The notes under the pieces: model-generated
Databases searched by the model: none
What the model was told of the DNA's origin: nothing
Seen by the model: the letters and a program-made list of their open reading frames with translations, nothing else
Made by a program: the position numbers and the translations under genes
Part shown: positions 1-7,485 of the stretch, piece by piece
How positions within the stretch are numbered: the stretch's first letter is position 1
Layout: each line of letters starts with the position of its first letter
Assembly: GCA_947382865.1 (NCBI GenBank)
Contig: CANDBF010000005.1
Location: 1 to 54,682, forward strand
Reading direction: 5' to 3'
Length of the DNA: 54,682 bases
From: an uncultured Clostridia bacterium
GTDB lineage: Bacteria; Bacillota; Clostridia; Christensenellales; CAG-917

Positions 1-20
1 AGGAGCGTAGCGACGGAATA

Positions 21-124
21 GCGATTGTTGACTGAAAGTCCAATCGCGTTGTGTTCCCCCGCCGTAGGCTTGCGGAGAGGCTCACTTGGGTAATCCAAGT
101 GAGAGACCGCAATAGGGGGAACAC
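21..124. other. Densely folded intergenic element
   Basis: Two hairpins sit side by side. The first pairs GCGATTG (21-27) with CAATCGC (41-47). The second is three-tiered: GTGTTCCCCC (51-60) pairs with GGGGGAACAC (115-124), inside it TTGCGG (70-75) pairs with CCGCAA (107-112), and the tip is CTCACTTGG (81-89) with CCAAGTGAG (95-103) around a 5-base loop. Nothing recognisable is encoded in 1-253. The element lies downstream of the minus-strand regulator, so it could be its 3' region, a mobile repeat or a structured RNA. I do not recognise the family. Confidence 0.5.
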
Positions 125-253
125 CTGAGGAAGGGGGAAAATTGCATTTAATATTTTGAAAAGCCCGAAGGGAAAGAGGGGCATTTCTTTTTAGAGTACC
201 TGCCGTGTACCCCTTGCAGAGTAAGTCAGCTCCCAGCTTGATAAGGTGGATAT

Positions 254-709
254 TTAAATGTAATTAACACGACCTAAAATAAAATCGACAGAGCAATGAA
301 AATGTTCAGCAAGATTTATTATATTGTCAATATTAGGTTTAACTTGACCTTTATACCATTTGTCAAGCAGAGAGTCGTCTATATCGTCATTTTTAGAATA
401 AATTTGATAACGATTTGTTTGGAAACGTTTTAAAAGATATTTTAGTTGTTCGTCAAACGGCGGACATTGTTTGAAAGTTATATCTTTTGAATAATCATCT
501 TGCAATGATAGGATATAGTCGGTTGAGCAATGAAAATAATCGGCGAGTTTGACTATTATATCGACAGATGGGATTTTATTTCCTGTCAAATATCTGGCAA
601 TAGTAGTTCTATGAACTCCTATTTCATTAGCAAGTTCTTTCGGTGATTGATTTCCGTTTTCAATCATTATATCTTTCAGCCTTTCGGCAAAATCTGATAA
701 AATAAGCAT
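254..709 (-). CDS. Tandem XRE/Cro-type helix-turn-helix regulator
   Basis: A 151-residue DNA-binding protein. Residues about 5-65 form a standard XRE domain (SPKELANEIGVHRTTIARYL). Residues about 80-150 repeat the plan in degenerate form, and both halves end with the same LAxxFHCSxDxIL signature, so the protein is an internal duplication. No other domain is visible. The ATG at 709 is preceded by AGGAG and AGGGA on the minus strand. It probably controls neighbouring or mobile genes; the target is unknown. The region to its right (710-841) holds promoter-like sequence for the divergent small gene. Confidence 0.8.
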   Translation of the reverse strand: MLILSDFAERLKDIMIENGNQSPKELANEIGVHRTTIARYLTGNKIPSVDIIVKLADYFHCSTDYILSLQDDYSKDITFKQCPPFDEQLKYLLKRFQTNRYQIYSKNDDIDDSLLDKWYKGQVKPNIDNIINLAEHFHCSVDFILGRVNYI

Positions 710-841
710 TTTTTCCCTAAAATCTCCTAAAATTAGTATTGAAGATAGAGGGCTTAAATGTTTGTGCGGTGCCGCATTGAGTAGTATGACATTATTATTA
801 TGATTTTTAAATTAAAACTTTAATCAAAAAGGAGAAACATT

Positions 842-1020
842 ATGAAAAGAACTCAAATCAAAGAAAACAAAAGCCCGCTTGCCGGACACAGGACATTGTT
901 CGGGATATAAAGTATGCTATGAGCGAATTGTATTGGGCAACATTCGTCGAAAACGGAGATGAGCTTAAAATACTGTTTGAAAACGGAGACGAGTTTTCGG
1001 TTTTGGTGAAAAGACGTTAG
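842..1020 (+). pseudogene. Small frameshifted gene, about 58 codons
   Basis: A good ribosome-binding site (AAAAAGGAG, about 828-836) precedes ATG 842. That frame encodes 22 residues and stops at 910. Another frame carries coding-like sequence from about 889 to the stop at 1020, including YAMSELYWATFVENGDE and a second acidic ENGDE unit. Joining the frames near 880-890 gives one protein of roughly 58 residues, so a single indel has probably split it (real decay or a sequencing error). Upstream, TTGAGT (777-782), a 16-base spacer and TATGAT (799-804) form a plausible promoter. Function unknown. Confidence 0.4.
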
Positions 1021-1032
1021 TAAGATGGATAA

Positions 1033-1057
1033 GCGACTGCCGTAAAACGGCAGTCGC
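1033..1057. terminator. Hairpin between convergent genes
   Basis: A perfect 10-bp stem, GCGACTGCCG (1033-1042) with CGGCAGTCGC (1048-1057), around loop TAAAA. It lies between the plus-strand small gene ending at 1020 and the minus-strand peptidase gene ending at 1066. The T-tracts are short, so it is a probable but weak bidirectional terminator. Confidence 0.6.
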
Positions 1058-1065
1058 ACCTTATG

Positions 1066-2508
1066 TCATATTATTGCGGTATCGTTTGTCCAGCCGCTTA
1101 TTATGCTGTCCACGTCGTAGCCCTGCGTTTTGAATGCGGAGCAGAGCGACTGTTCGTTTGCAATTTTGAGCATATTGTCCTTGTAATACCGACTCAAAGC
1201 CGCCTGAAACTTTTCGTCGCCAACGAGCGTACGCAGAGTATCGAAGAGCAATGCGCCCTTATAATATGTGACCGCGACGTATTCTCCCTCGGTGAGATAG
1301 GTGGACAGATGCCTGTTCATTCTGCCGTCGAAGCCGACCGTCGGTTTGAGCGCGGAAAAAGAGGAGTAAGCGCGAGAAATCTCCGACATAGCGGCGGTAT
1401 GCGCAGCGCGGTTTCCCGACAGATAGTGGTAGTAGTAGGTGCAGAACTCCGTAAGCCCCTCGTCCAGCCAAGCGGAATTGAGCTGGTCGCTGCCGACCGC
1501 GTCGTACCACCACTGGTGCGCCGTCTCGTGGGTAATCGTATCCAGATAGCTTTCGATGGATGGATTGGGGGACACGAGCACGAAGGAGCCGTATTCCATG
1601 CCGCCCGCGGTCGCAAGATTGCTTTGCACGACGGTAAAAGAGGAGTGTGAATAATCCCCGAACGTCTGCGAGAATACGGTGAGGGAGCTTACGGCGCGCT
1701 CCAAGGAAGCCGTCGGGTTATCGTCGGAGTAGTAACAGTAATTCACATTGACATCTCTGTCGCCGAGACGGACGGATTCCGACAGGGACCTGAACTGTCC
1801 CGCCGCCATTCCGAAATCGCGTATATACTCCGCGGATATTTCCACCGTCCTTTTGTACTTACCGTTTACGTAGCGTATCTCGTTGCTTACGGTTTCGCCG
1901 CTCGACGCGACGTTCATATTTTCATCGACGGTCAGGCTTACGTAAAATGAGGAAACGTCGCTGAAAAACGGGTCTCCGAACTGCGAGTAGCAATCCTCGA
2001 GCCAACCTCCGTCATAACGGGCGAGCACGGGATAAAAGCAGGTGAGATTGACAATGCCGTCCTCTGTCACGCCAAGCCTCGTATCGGAGCGGGGAACGTT
2101 TACCGTATATTTGCAGGATATAATATACGTATCGTTTTCCTTGAAAGAAAAATTGACTTTTAGAAGCGTCTTGTCCTCGCCGTAAATCTCACAATCGACA
2201 GTTTGTCTGTCTATTTGTAACAATAAAATATTGATTAGGTTATTATCCTTTGAAAACGCGTTGGCATAGACATGCAAAACCGCATAATCCGAGTCCGCCT
2301 GAGCGGTATACAGTATCTCCTGTGAGGCGGAGAGAGTCGCCGTCTCGGCGTCGTACTCGGCGGAGATATCGTAGCAGGGAGAAGAGTCCTGCTCTCTCGT
2401 CTTTTTGGGATTGCACGCGCTTACAAGAATACAAACCGCTATGCATATCAGCGTGCAGAGCATCATGGAGACGACGCGTATTTTTTTATTGTTGAAAGTT
2501 TTTGACAT
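1066..2508 (-). CDS. M1-family zinc metallopeptidase, lipoprotein
   Basis: A 480-residue gluzincin aminopeptidase-like protein. An N-terminal hydrophobic segment ends in a lipobox with Cys32 (CILVSAC), so it should be anchored outside the membrane. The substrate motif GGMEY (residues 302-306) corresponds to the GAMEN motif. The zinc site is HETAH (327-331) followed by Glu350 in WLDEGLTEF, the M1 HExxH-x18-E arrangement. It is shorter than classical M1 enzymes, consistent with loss of the C-terminal domains. ATG 2508 was chosen over an upstream in-frame GTG at 2541 because the lipoprotein signal starts naturally there; no strong ribosome-binding site is seen for either. Likely role: extracytoplasmic peptide hydrolysis. 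Confidence 0.85.
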   Translation of the reverse strand: MSKTFNNKKIRVVSMMLCTLICIAVCILVSACNPKKTREQDSSPCYDISAEYDAETATLSASQEILYTAQADSDYAVLHVYANAFSKDNNLINILLLQIDRQTVDCEIYGEDKTLLKVNFSFKENDTYIISCKYTVNVPRSDTRLGVTEDGIVNLTCFYPVLARYDGGWLEDCYSQFGDPFFSDVSSFYVSLTVDENMNVASSGETVSNEIRYVNGKYKRTVEISAEYIRDFGMAAGQFRSLSESVRLGDRDVNVNYCYYSDDNPTASLERAVSSLTVFSQTFGDYSHSSFTVVQSNLATAGGMEYGSFVLVSPNPSIESYLDTITHETAHQWWYDAVGSDQLNSAWLDEGLTEFCTYYYHYLSGNRAAHTAAMSEISRAYSSFSALKPTVGFDGRMNRHLSTYLTEGEYVAVTYYKGALLFDTLRTLVGDEKFQAALSRYYKDNMLKIANEQSLCSAFKTQGYDVDSIISGWTNDTAII

Positions 2509-2598
2509 AATTGTTTGGTCTTTGCGCGCTACGGGGCGCACAATATTCTGTTTGAGCCGCAGTGGCTTTTATGCGCAGCTTGCGAAGAGAGTGCGGCG

Positions 2599-3612
2599 TC
2601 AGAGGCTTTCGCGCTTTTTCGCAGCGGGCTTCACGCTGTTGAGCGTAAGCTCTACGAGCTTGCCCGCGCGTCTCGCCTTTTCTACGATAGCGTCGGAGAC
2701 CGCGCTACCCTCGGTTGCGATAAGCTCCCCCGTATAGGTGCGTAAATCCGCTCCGAGCGTTCTGCCGAGCAGAAATTCATAATCGCATATGACTCTTGTC
2801 GGCGTGTGCGAGTCCTCGTCGTAGGAATACGCCTCCGAGCCGTCGAGAATCATTCTGAACGCTCCGTTTGACAGCACGGGCTCGCGGTTGTCGGCGGATA
2901 GGGCGACTGCGGGAGCAGGTCGCGCCTCGGAAACGGAATAGGAGTCGGACTGTTGCGCGGAAGCCTGTGGAATAATTTCCGTTTGCGCGGGCTGTTCGGC
3001 GGCGTTTGCGGACGGAAGCAAACCCGATTGGGATTCTGACGATATTGCCGAAATATCAGTCTTTTCGGGATTAGCCGACGACAAAGCGGGCATAGCCGTT
3101 GATTTATCCCTATCGCCGTCCAGAATATAGACGGGATAGTCCGTTTCGGGTCTCGGTATGAGCGCTTTACGCTTTTTGCGGTTCGCGACGGGCTTGACAG
3201 CGTTTTTCAGAAGAATTACGTCTCCTATGGAGGATATGGAGGACGGAGTGAATTCCCAATCGCCGCAAACGAGCTTGGCAACTTTCCCCGCGGGCGTAAA
3301 CAGTACGTCGGAAAGCGTGCCTTTGAGCGCGCCTGTCTGCGTGTATACGGGCATATTCTTCAATCCGCGTTTGTAAGTCTCGTTGCCTAATGCGACGAGC
3401 GCGCTTTCGTTCCCGACGATTACCGCGTCGGACACGCTGCTCGCGCTTTCAATCGGGAGCAAGGCGGATTCGTTTTTAAGCGGTTGCTGTATGTAAAAAT
3501 ATACAGCTTTTTTACAGTTTGCGTCAAAATATACATCGCTTACGCTTCCGATTATGCAGGATGTAGCGAGCGACAGCACGGGTCTTCCGATTACAGAGGA
3601 AAGTCCAATCAT
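2599..3612 (-). CDS. PRC-barrel domain protein
   Basis: A 337-residue protein. Residues 1-70 are PRC-barrel-like (VIGRPVLSLATSCIIGSVSD) and residues about 85-135 form a second barrel (VYTQTGALKGTLSDVLF). A low-complexity linker rich in Ser, Ala, Pro and Gln spans about 170-255. The C-terminus (about 280-335) has a hammerhead-like segment with the pattern GELIATEGSAVSDAIVEKA. PRC barrels of the YlmC/YmxH kind occur in sporulating Firmicutes. An AGGTGA ribosome-binding site precedes ATG 3612. It lies 90 bases upstream of the M1 peptidase gene on the same strand and may be co-transcribed with it. Function is not known. Confidence 0.7.
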   Translation of the reverse strand: MIGLSSVIGRPVLSLATSCIIGSVSDVYFDANCKKAVYFYIQQPLKNESALLPIESASSVSDAVIVGNESALVALGNETYKRGLKNMPVYTQTGALKGTLSDVLFTPAGKVAKLVCGDWEFTPSSISSIGDVILLKNAVKPVANRKKRKALIPRPETDYPVYILDGDRDKSTAMPALSSANPEKTDISAISSESQSGLLPSANAAEQPAQTEIIPQASAQQSDSYSVSEARPAPAVALSADNREPVLSNGAFRMILDGSEAYSYDEDSHTPTRVICDYEFLLGRTLGADLRTYTGELIATEGSAVSDAIVEKARRAGKLVELTLNSVKPAAKKRESL

Positions 3613-3778
3613 AATATCACCTCGTCAAAGTTTATGCGCGGGCTTCACCGTATATGCGTTGACATAATTTCCGCAACTCGCGTTTAGATATCGCAAAATG
3701 TGTCGAAAATAGGCGTTTTTTGCGTTCGAGTGATAAAAAATTATGTCACGGAGTATGCTGTAAACGGTGAATTTGCAT

Positions 3779-3866
3779 GGCATAAAACGGGGGTTGTCCA
3801 CGGAGTTGTCCACATTTCGCGGTTGGAATGTGGATAACTTTGTGGATAGGTATGCATTTTTATGCC
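3779..3866. promoter_or_regulatory. Symmetric DnaA-box cluster at a gene-polarity switch
   Basis: Four DnaA-box-like 9-mers: TTGTCCACG (3794-3802), TTGTCCACA (3806-3814), and in the opposite orientation TGTGGATAA (3829-3837, a perfect TTATCCACA) and TGTGGATAG (3841-3849). Both inverted pairs are centred on 3821.5 with the same 12-bp offset. The cluster is flanked by inverted GGCATAAAA (3779-3787) and TTTTATGCC (3858-3866). Genes to the left are on the minus strand and genes to the right on the plus strand. The site could be a replication origin, a DnaA-titration site or a DnaA-controlled divergent promoter. dnaA itself is not in the window. Confidence 0.6.
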
Positions 3867-3895
3867 GCGGTGAATAAGTTCAACATTGAAACAAT

Positions 3896-4609
3896 ATGCA
3901 TAATACAGTGAGTAAAAAAGCATTGATTCTGAGAGCGGCGGCGATGGCTGTAAGCGCGGTATTCGTAGCGCTTGCGCTTACGTCGCCCTTTATAATATCC
4001 GCCGTATCCCACGATACGCGCCCCGTTGTCGTTGTGGACGCGGGGCACGGCGGCGCGGACGGCGGAGTGATGGGCAGGCGTACGGGCGTAAAGGAAAGCG
4101 AGCTCAATTTGAAGGTAGCGAAGCTGCTGGGCGAGTATCTGACAAGCGGCGGATATAAGGTTGTGTATACAAGGCGCAACGACACCATGCACACCTATCC
4201 CGGAGTGTCCAACAGGAAGCGCGCGGATATGTTCAAAAGAGGGGACATAATCAACGACGCCAAGCCCGCGGCTATGGTCAGCGTACATATGAACTTCTAT
4301 TCCGCCCCGTCCCGCCGCGGAGCGCAGGTATTTTTCGACAGAAACGACGAGGGCGGCAGAGCCTTTGCAATCGTAATGCAGGACGCGCTCAACCGCGACG
4401 TGAACAGCGTTGGAGGTGGCAGGGAGTACGGCGCGCTGTCCGCGGAAAAGTATCTGCTGTCCTGCAGCCCCTATCCCAGCATAATCGTGGAGTGCGGCTT
4501 CCTCAGCAATCCTTTCGACGAGGAAAACCTTATCCGCGCGGACTATCAGGCGAATCTCGCCTATACGCTATATACGGGAATCGTCGAGTTTTTGAATACG
4601 GAAACGTAA
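3896..4609 (+). CDS. cwlD: N-acetylmuramoyl-L-alanine amidase (Amidase_3, CwlD-like)
   Basis: A 237-residue zinc amidase that cleaves the MurNAc-L-Ala bond in peptidoglycan. Residues about 8-37 are a signal anchor. The catalytic domain carries the zinc ligands His51 (VDAGHGGADGG), Glu69 (ESELN) and His131 (VSVHMNF), plus the catalytic Glu199 (IIVECGFLSNP). Size and single-domain layout match CwlD, which helps make muramic-delta-lactam in the spore cortex, so a sporulating lineage is suggested but not proven. No clear ribosome-binding site precedes ATG 3896. Its 5' region contains the DnaA-box cluster. Confidence 0.85.
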   Translation: MHNTVSKKALILRAAAMAVSAVFVALALTSPFIISAVSHDTRPVVVVDAGHGGADGGVMGRRTGVKESELNLKVAKLLGEYLTSGGYKVVYTRRNDTMHTYPGVSNRKRADMFKRGDIINDAKPAAMVSVHMNFYSAPSRRGAQVFFDRNDEGGRAFAIVMQDALNRDVNSVGGGREYGALSAEKYLLSCSPYPSIIVECGFLSNPFDEENLIRADYQANLAYTLYTGIVEFLNTET

Positions 4610-4611
4610 AC

Positions 4612-4632
4612 AAAACCCGCGGACGCGGTTTT
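4612..4632 (+). terminator. Terminator after the amidase gene
   Basis: AAAAC-C-CGCG and CGCG-GTTTT pair with one bulged C just behind the stop codon at 4607-4609, giving a short GC stem with A/T flanks. From 4633 to 4848 I see no gene; a very short degenerate minus-strand frame is listed under rejected items. Confidence 0.55.
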
Positions 4633-4848
4633 ACGGGATTCAGTTTTTTGTATAACGCTTAAAGGCGTCAATATCTATATCGGTCACGCAGTCGGGTATA
4701 AGTATATTTTCAAAAAGTTTGTGTTTGTAAAAATATCAGGTAAAAAGAACGCTGTCAAACGTAGCTATAAGCGACCGAGCATAACGCGATTGGCGGCGGC
4801 GGATTGAAGAATGCAAAAATTAAAGAGCGAATTTCGACGATAATATTA

Positions 4849-4877
4849 TTGATTTATATATTTATTTAGTATACAAT
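4849..4877 (+). promoter_or_regulatory. Sigma-A promoter, probably for a leaderless transcript
   Basis: TTGATT (4849-4854), a 17-bp spacer and TACAAT (4872-4877). The expected start point, about 7-8 bases downstream, falls on the A of ATG 4885. No ribosome-binding site precedes that ATG, so a leaderless mRNA is the simplest reading. Confidence 0.6.
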
Positions 4878-4884
4878 AAAACCT

Positions 4885-5301
4885 ATGACGAACGCGTTTG
4901 CATATATGAGCGAAAAGGCTCTTAAAGCCCACTCGGACGACCCTGAAACTGCGTTTATTCTCAAGGATATCGAGAACGCAAGACAGGGCGTTATGACCTT
5001 TTCAAAGGAGGTCAAAAAGTATATGTTGCAGTTCATCCGCCAAAGATACGACGGCAACGAGGAGGTGTCCGCGCTCATCGACGTGCTCAGGCAGTGGAGC
5101 AGATATCAGTCTTTCAACAATCTGGAAATCTTTCAGATGCAGGACGAGTGCTATTTTTGGTACGACTTCCTTCACGCGTACGGCGTATGGAAGCTGATAG
5201 GCGCAAAATACGGCTTTGCGGACGAGGAGGACGCGCTTCGTATTCTGGTGCGACTCGTCAAGCTCGACGAGAGCGTTTTTAAGGAATTCCCCGAGATTTA
5301 G
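4885..5301 (+). CDS. Conserved hypothetical protein, 138 residues
   Basis: An all-helical, acidic soluble protein with no signal peptide or membrane segment. Aromatic patches such as DECYFWYDFLHAYGVWK stand out. I do not recognise the family. It starts an apparent operon: 11 bases later comes radC, whose 3' end overlaps gltX. Codon use matches the neighbours. ATG 4885 is favoured because the promoter places the transcript start there; ATG 4906 is an alternative, also without a ribosome-binding site. Confidence 0.65.
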   Translation: MTNAFAYMSEKALKAHSDDPETAFILKDIENARQGVMTFSKEVKKYMLQFIRQRYDGNEEVSALIDVLRQWSRYQSFNNLEIFQMQDECYFWYDFLHAYGVWKLIGAKYGFADEEDALRILVRLVKLDESVFKEFPEI

Positions 5302-5312
5302 GAGCCCGCGAT

Positions 5313-6053
5313 ATGTCACAGCATTTGCACGACGGTCACAGACAGAGAATGAGGGAGCGAGTCAAAAACGGCGATTTTAAGAATTTTCAACCGCATGAGA
5401 TTCTGGAATACCTCCTTTTCAGTTTTATTCCGCGTAAGGATACGAATGCGCTCGCTCACGAGCTGATAAAAAAATTCGGCTCTTTTAACGCGGTTCTCAA
5501 TTCGGATTATATGCGCTTGCGCGACGTTCCCGGTATGACGGAAAACGCGGCTTTGTTTTTGTCCTCTCTGCCCGTAGTCTTCCGCAAATATCTGGTGGGG
5601 CTCAAAGACCCCAAGACGGGGCTTTCGGGAAGAGGAGTCGTCAAGGAGTATATGTGCGGGCTTTGTATGGGACTTCCCGAGGAGCACGCGTTTGCGGTGG
5701 GACTTGACGTTCACGACAACGTGCTGGATATTGCGGAATTTACAAGCGGGCTTAGCGATTCGGTTGAGATGCGCATAAGGGACGTAGTCGATTTTGCCAT
5801 GGCGCGCCGCGCAAGCAGCGTGATCGTCGCGCACAATCATCCCAGCAGAGTTGCAAATCCGTCGATCGAAGACGTTGCTTTTACGCAAAATCTGCACTAC
5901 GCGCTGGCTATGGTGGATATAAAACTTTTAGACCATTTCGTATTCAGCAACGAGGAAAGCTATTCCTTTGATTCCTCGGGCATTATGAAGGAAATCTCCG
6001 ACAGAACAACAAATCTTAAACAAGGAGTCTGGAAATATGGACAGAACGGTTAG
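5313..6053 (+). CDS. radC: RadC-family JAB/MPN domain protein
   Basis: A 246-residue protein with a helix-hairpin-helix-like N-terminus (FGSFNAVLNSDYMRLRDVPG, about 50-75) and a C-terminal JAB domain (about 105-230). The metal-site signature is VAHNHPSRVANPSIEDV, with two His, Ser and Asp in the usual positions, so metallo-hydrolase residues are intact. RadC proteins are named for DNA repair, but their true role is unsettled. AGGAG precedes ATG 5313. The 3' end overlaps gltX by 17 bases, indicating translational coupling. Not associated with a mobile element here. Confidence 0.85.
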   Translation: MSQHLHDGHRQRMRERVKNGDFKNFQPHEILEYLLFSFIPRKDTNALAHELIKKFGSFNAVLNSDYMRLRDVPGMTENAALFLSSLPVVFRKYLVGLKDPKTGLSGRGVVKEYMCGLCMGLPEEHAFAVGLDVHDNVLDIAEFTSGLSDSVEMRIRDVVDFAMARRASSVIVAHNHPSRVANPSIEDVAFTQNLHYALAMVDIKLLDHFVFSNEESYSFDSSGIMKEISDRTTNLKQGVWKYGQNG

Positions 6054-7485
6054 AACCAGATTTGCCCCGTCGCCGACGGGGTTTATGCATATAGGAAATT
6101 TGCGTACGGGACTGTACGCATACCTTTTCGCGCGTAAGAACAACGGCACGTTTATACTGCGTATAGAGGACACCGATCAGGAGAGGAAGGTGGACGGCGC
6201 GGTGGAAATGGTGTATCGCACGCTTAAACTCGCCGGTATCGAACACGATGAGGGTCCCGATAAGGACGGAGGCTACGGTCCGTACGTGCAGACAGAGAGG
6301 ATGGGCATTTACAAGCAATACGCCGAAAAGCTCGTGGAGCTGGGAGGAGCGTACTACTGCTTCTGCGACAAAAAGAGGCTGGAAAGCCTCGAAGACGCGG
6401 GCGGAGTGCACACCTATGACAAGCATTGCAGAAATCTCGACCCGGCCGAGGTCAGGCGCAGGCTGGACGCGGGCGAGCCCTACGTGATAAGGCAGAAGGT
6501 GCCCGAGGGCGTCGTATCCGAGTACGAGGATATGGTCTTCGGCAAAATAAGCGTGGAGTCTGCGGACATAGAGGACGGCATACTGCTCAAATCCGACGGA
6601 CTTCCCACCTATAACTTCGCAAACGTCGTGGACGACCACCTTATGGGAATTACGCACGTTATCCGCGGAACGGAGTATCTGAGCTCCACGCCCAAATACA
6701 ATCTCATATACGACGCATTCGGCTGGGAAAGACCGACGTACATGCACCTGCCGCCCATTATGAAAGACGCCACGCGTAAGCTCAGTAAGCGCTTCGGAGA
6801 CGCCAATTTCGAGGACTTTATTTCAAAAGGTTATCTGCCCGAGGCAATCGTCAACTACATCGCGCTGCTAGGCTGGTGCCCCAAGGATAACCGCGAAAAG
6901 ATGACTTTGCGGGAGATGACGGAGGCGTTCGACGTGGACGGCATTTCGCACAGCAGCTCCATTTTCGACGAAGCGAAGATGCGCTGGCTCAACGGCGAGT
7001 ATCTCAAAGCGATGTCGAAAGAGGAATACTATAACGTCGCGTTGCCTTGGATTGAAAAGGCGATAGGGGGAAAGAATTACGATAAGGCGGAGCTTGCCGC
7101 GCTTATGCAGACGAGAGCGGATATTCTCGGCGAAATCCCCGAAAAGCTCGCGTTTTTGAACAACTACGGCGAATACGACCTCGATATGTACGCGCATCAG
7201 AAGATGAAGGTGGATAAATCCGTCGCGCTCGCCGCGGTCAGGCTTGCGGCGGACGCTCTCAGGTCGCTTGACGAGTGGTCGGAAGAGGCTATAAAGGAAT
7301 GCGTGAAGCAGGGCGCCGAAAGAGGCGGAATGAAGGGCGGTCAGGTTATGTTCAGCATGCGCGTCGCGCTCACGGGCGAGCCCGTTACCCCCGGCGGAGC
7401 GATAGAGATGGCGGTCGTGCTCGGAAAAGAGGAGAGCCTCGCGAGATTGGAGTTTTCCGAAAAGCTGCTGGAAAGGAATTTATAA
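6037..7485 (+). CDS. gltX: Glutamyl-tRNA synthetase
   Basis: A 482-residue class I aminoacyl-tRNA synthetase that charges tRNA-Glu. The N-terminal motif FAPSPTGFMHIGN holds the HIGH-class sequence as HIGN, common in Firmicutes. The KMSKS-class loop is KLSKR near residue 250, followed by an all-helical anticodon-binding region. Length matches the family. The ribosome-binding site AAGGAG is inside the end of radC. The stop codon TAA overlaps the ATG of the next gene. Whether it is discriminating or also charges tRNA-Gln cannot be told from the sequence. Confidence 0.95.
   Translation: MDRTVRTRFAPSPTGFMHIGNLRTGLYAYLFARKNNGTFILRIEDTDQERKVDGAVEMVYRTLKLAGIEHDEGPDKDGGYGPYVQTERMGIYKQYAEKLVELGGAYYCFCDKKRLESLEDAGGVHTYDKHCRNLDPAEVRRRLDAGEPYVIRQKVPEGVVSEYEDMVFGKISVESADIEDGILLKSDGLPTYNFANVVDDHLMGITHVIRGTEYLSSTPKYNLIYDAFGWERPTYMHLPPIMKDATRKLSKRFGDANFEDFISKGYLPEAIVNYIALLGWCPKDNREKMTLREMTEAFDVDGISHSSSIFDEAKMRWLNGEYLKAMSKEEYYNVALPWIEKAIGGKNYDKAELAALMQTRADILGEIPEKLAFLNNYGEYDLDMYAHQKMKVDKSVALAAVRLAADALRSLDEWSEEAIKECVKQGAERGGMKGGQVMFSMRVALTGEPVTPGGAIEMAVVLGKEESLARLEFSEKLLERNL

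Noticed and set aside
1063..1650. Plus-strand open frame opposite the M1 peptidase
   Set aside because: Shadow of the peptidase frame, whose zinc and substrate motifs are clear.
4640..4735. Minus-strand peptide LFENILIPDCVTDIDIDAF similar to the start of YqeG-type phosphatases
   Set aside because: Only about 30 residues without a start and soon stopped; too short to call a gene fragment with confidence.
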